This document shows, piece after piece, positions 62,077-64,000 of a DNA stretch of 64,000 nt. Origin of the DNA: Micromonospora halotolerans (GTDB lineage Bacteria; Actinomycetota; Actinomycetes; Mycobacteriales; Micromonosporaceae). The notes under the pieces are model-generated. The model was not told the origin of the DNA, did no database searches, and was given only the letters and a program-made list of their open reading frames with translations. The stretch is taken from NCBI RefSeq assembly GCF_032108445.1, contig NZ_CP134876.1, positions 6,882,001 to 6,946,000 of the forward strand. Reading direction: 5' to 3'. Position 1 is the first letter of the stretch. The number at the start of each line of letters is the position of its first letter. Position numbers and translations under genes: made by a program.

Positions 62077-64000
62077 TCAGCGCAGGCCGTACGCGTCGAG
62101 CACCGTCTGGTCGACGGTGTTGCCCGCCCGGTCACCGGCGTGCACCCGCAGCGACACCGTGCCGCGCCCGGCCGGCACCATCGCGGTGAACCGGGCGCCC
62201 GAGCCGTGCACCGGCACGGCCCGCCAGTGGCGTCCGCCGTCGAACGACACCTCGACCCGCACCCCGACACCGGTCGGCGCCGGTACGCCCGCCGGCTGGC
62301 GCAGGGTCAGCCCCACCTGGTGCGGCCGGCCGCCGGGCACCTCGCCCCGCAGGTCCGCCGGGACCCGGTAGTCCACCTGCAGCAGCGACAACGGCTGGGC
62401 GGTCTCACCGTCCGGCCGGGCCGAGGTGAACTGCCAGGCCGTCTCGGTACGCGTGGCCCACCGCCACTCTTCCGAGGCGCGCTGAGTGGTGACGTCCAGC
62501 CGGTACCGGGCCGCGCCCGGGGTGGTCGGCACCGGCGCCCAGCCGCCGGACAGGTCGGCGATCTGCTGCCCGTCGCGGCTCAGCCGGCGCTCGACGGTGT
62601 CCTGCTCCTCGCCGAACCCGGCCGCGCTGTAGTGGCCGTCGGCGTCGACGAACTCGGCCACCCGCGGGTCGAGGGTGTCCCCGGTACGCGTGGGCACCGG
62701 CACCCCGGAACCCGCCGGCACGGCCGGCCGGATCACCGGCGCGTTCCACGTCTCGGCGACCCGGTCGTCGGCGGCGTACTGCCGGGGCGGCGCGACGGCG
62801 CCCCCGATCAGCCGGCCCCAGGACCATTGGAGGCGGTGCAGCACCCGCTGCTGCCACCAGTTGTCCCCGGCGCTGACGAACTCCTGCCGCACGCTGCCGG
62901 TACGCACCAGCCGCTTCTCGTCCATCCAGGAGTACTCCTGCCAGGGCCGCCAGCCGAACCGCTGCTCGTCGGCCCAGTCGAACCCGCCGGTGTCGGCGTA
63001 GCGGGCGGTCACCTCGGCGGTGTTGTCCGCGGTCACCACGTGCACGATGTGATCCGGGATCCGCCCCTTCGACACCTGCCACACGTCGTACAGGTAGGGG
63101 CTGTTCACGGTCAGCGTCAGGTCCAGCGTCACGCGTCCGGCCTTCGCCGCCGCGATCATCCGCTGCCCGTCGTCGTACGCGACCACCATCGACGGGATCG
63201 GCAGGCGGTCCCCGTCGGGAGCCCAGTCCGTCCACGCACTCCACTCCGCCGGACGGACGATGAGCAGCATCGCGGCGCCGGCCGCGGCGGCGTCGGCGAC
63301 GATCTGGCTCTCATCGGTGCGGTCGGGCCTGCCGGCGACCAGCGCGGCGGCACCCCGGACCCCGGCTCGGGACAGCTCGGCGGGGGTGCCGTCGCCCGCC
63401 CACACCAGCGGCAGCTTCCGCCGGCCGTCCACAGCCGGCGACTGCCGCAGCAGGTTGACGTCCAGCGGACCGGAGACGTTGCTGACCTTCGCGTCCACCA
63501 TGGGGGCGACCAACTGCCAGCGGGAGGCGAACTCGAACTGGCCCTCGCGCACCGGCGCGGTCGGCGTGACGTTCACCTGCTCGACCGTGCTGAACTCCAT
63601 CGTGCCGTGGTCGACCTGCCGGCCGTTGCCGAAGACCCGGTGCTCGAAGAAGCTGATGACCGCCCGCTGTTCGGTCGGCTTCGGCGTCTCGATCCGCACC
63701 GGGGTGCCCTTGCGCGGGTCGAGCACCACGGTCATGTCCCGGGTCACCATCAGCTCCGGGTCGGTGACCAGGGTGCGCTGCTCGTGCTGCGGAGTGCCGT
63801 GCTGGAACAGCCCTCCGAGCAGGTACGGGCCCTCCTCGACCTGCACCTGCGCCTCGCCGGGGATCCAACCGATCTGGTCGGACTCGGAGTGCTCGCCGAA
63901 GAGGGTGAACACCGTGGCCACGCCGGGCTGCCCGGCCATGTCCAGCGCGCGCAGGGTGACGGTGTGCAGCGGGCCCTTGCGGGTGAGGCCGACGGCGGTA
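62077..64000 (-). CDS. Secreted S8-type peptidase, C-terminal part (partial)
   Basis: At least 640 residues, open through the window edge, N-terminus outside. No catalytic Asp/His/Ser triad is visible in this part. A protease-associated-like segment (LPLVWAGDGTPAELSRAGVR, GAAALVAGRP, DAAAAGAAMLLIVRPAEWS) and long beta-rich modules ending VSFDGGRHWRAVPVHGSG and VSLRVHAGDRAGNTVDQT resemble the C-terminal half of large actinobacterial subtilisin-like enzymes. S8 assignment is inference. Ends 57 bases after the bidirectional terminator. Confidence 0.55.
   Translation of the reverse strand, partial: TAVGLTRKGPLHTVTLRALDMAGQPGVATVFTLFGEHSESDQIGWIPGEAQVQVEEGPYLLGGLFQHGTPQHEQRTLVTDPELMVTRDMTVVLDPRKGTPVRIETPKPTEQRAVISFFEHRVFGNGRQVDHGTMEFSTVEQVNVTPTAPVREGQFEFASRWQLVAPMVDAKVSNVSGPLDVNLLRQSPAVDGRRKLPLVWAGDGTPAELSRAGVRGAAALVAGRPDRTDESQIVADAAAAGAAMLLIVRPAEWSAWTDWAPDGDRLPIPSMVVAYDDGQRMIAAAKAGRVTLDLTLTVNSPYLYDVWQVSKGRIPDHIVHVVTADNTAEVTARYADTGGFDWADEQRFGWRPWQEYSWMDEKRLVRTGSVRQEFVSAGDNWWQQRVLHRLQWSWGRLIGGAVAPPRQYAADDRVAETWNAPVIRPAVPAGSGVPVPTRTGDTLDPRVAEFVDADGHYSAAGFGEEQDTVERRLSRDGQQIADLSGGWAPVPTTPGAARYRLDVTTQRASEEWRWATRTETAWQFTSARPDGETAQPLSLLQVDYRVPADLRGEVPGGRPHQVGLTLRQPAGVPAPTGVGVRVEVSFDGGRHWRAVPVHGSGARFTAMVPAGRGTVSLRVHAGDRAGNTVDQTVLDAYGLR

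Overview
This window is chromosomal DNA from a very GC-rich actinomycete, most likely Micromonospora or a close relative. Four things point there: the codon bias; the gene order recN-steA-steB-...-murJ-...-pyrG-nudix and xerD-parA-scpA-scpB-rluB-cmk-der; a type VII secretion gene (eccB) at the left edge; and abundant GTG starts and leaderless promoters. The genus is inference from style and synteny.

Layout. 1-13.9 kb: the end of a type VII secretion locus (eccB), then small metabolic and regulatory genes: two paralogous SAM methyltransferases, an alcohol dehydrogenase, a spermidine-synthase-like enzyme, an acyl-CoA ligase with a palindromic operator, a sigma factor with its partner, an AraC/GyrI regulator, an acyl-CoA dehydrogenase and an AAA+ ATPase. 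14-19.7 kb: a stand-alone alanyl-tRNA-synthetase-like protein preceded by an Ala-rich leader peptide and mutually exclusive hairpins; a fatty-acid desaturase and its ferredoxin-type reductase, divergent from a PucR-type regulator. 19.7-23 kb: an ECF sigma/anti-sigma-like pair flanked by two lipoprotein genes, with three matching promoters (GGAACC-N15-GTGTC) that suggest a small self-contained regulon. 23.7-32.4 kb: a two-component system followed by a glycoconjugate-type cluster (methyltransferase, DUF2064 protein, GT2, GT-C-like membrane protein, epimerase, YedY/MsrP-like molybdoenzyme fused to a cytochrome b-like membrane domain). The same direct-repeat box GTAAG-N6-GYAA stands upstream of the regulator and in both divergent promoter regions of the cluster.

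32.4-38.96 kb: a genomic island at tRNA-Pro(GGG). It is bounded by the intact tRNA on one side and a decayed copy of its 3' half on the other, with a frameshifted tyrosine-integrase remnant next to the tRNA. Cargo: an M55 D-aminopeptidase, a secreted M20-type peptidase, an extra MraY outside any cell-wall cluster, and a small membrane protein. 39-64 kb is core genome: der, cmk, rluB, scpB, scpA, parA, xerD and ald; then a TM2 protein, a nudix hydrolase and pyrG; a cell-envelope run (phosphatase-like membrane protein, GT4, MurJ-type flippase, WecA/MraY-like protein, SteB, SteA); recN; a TrmB/LuxR-type regulator; and part of a secreted peptidase.

Four candidate undescribed elements stand out: the alanine-leader attenuator, the three-promoter ECF regulon, the two-component box regulon, and a repeated 21-codon mini-ORF (core RAPQSR) that overlaps the stop codons of cmk and xerD and, in one case, the start of der. 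Two genes (the ECF sigma factor and xerD) appear to start at CTG.
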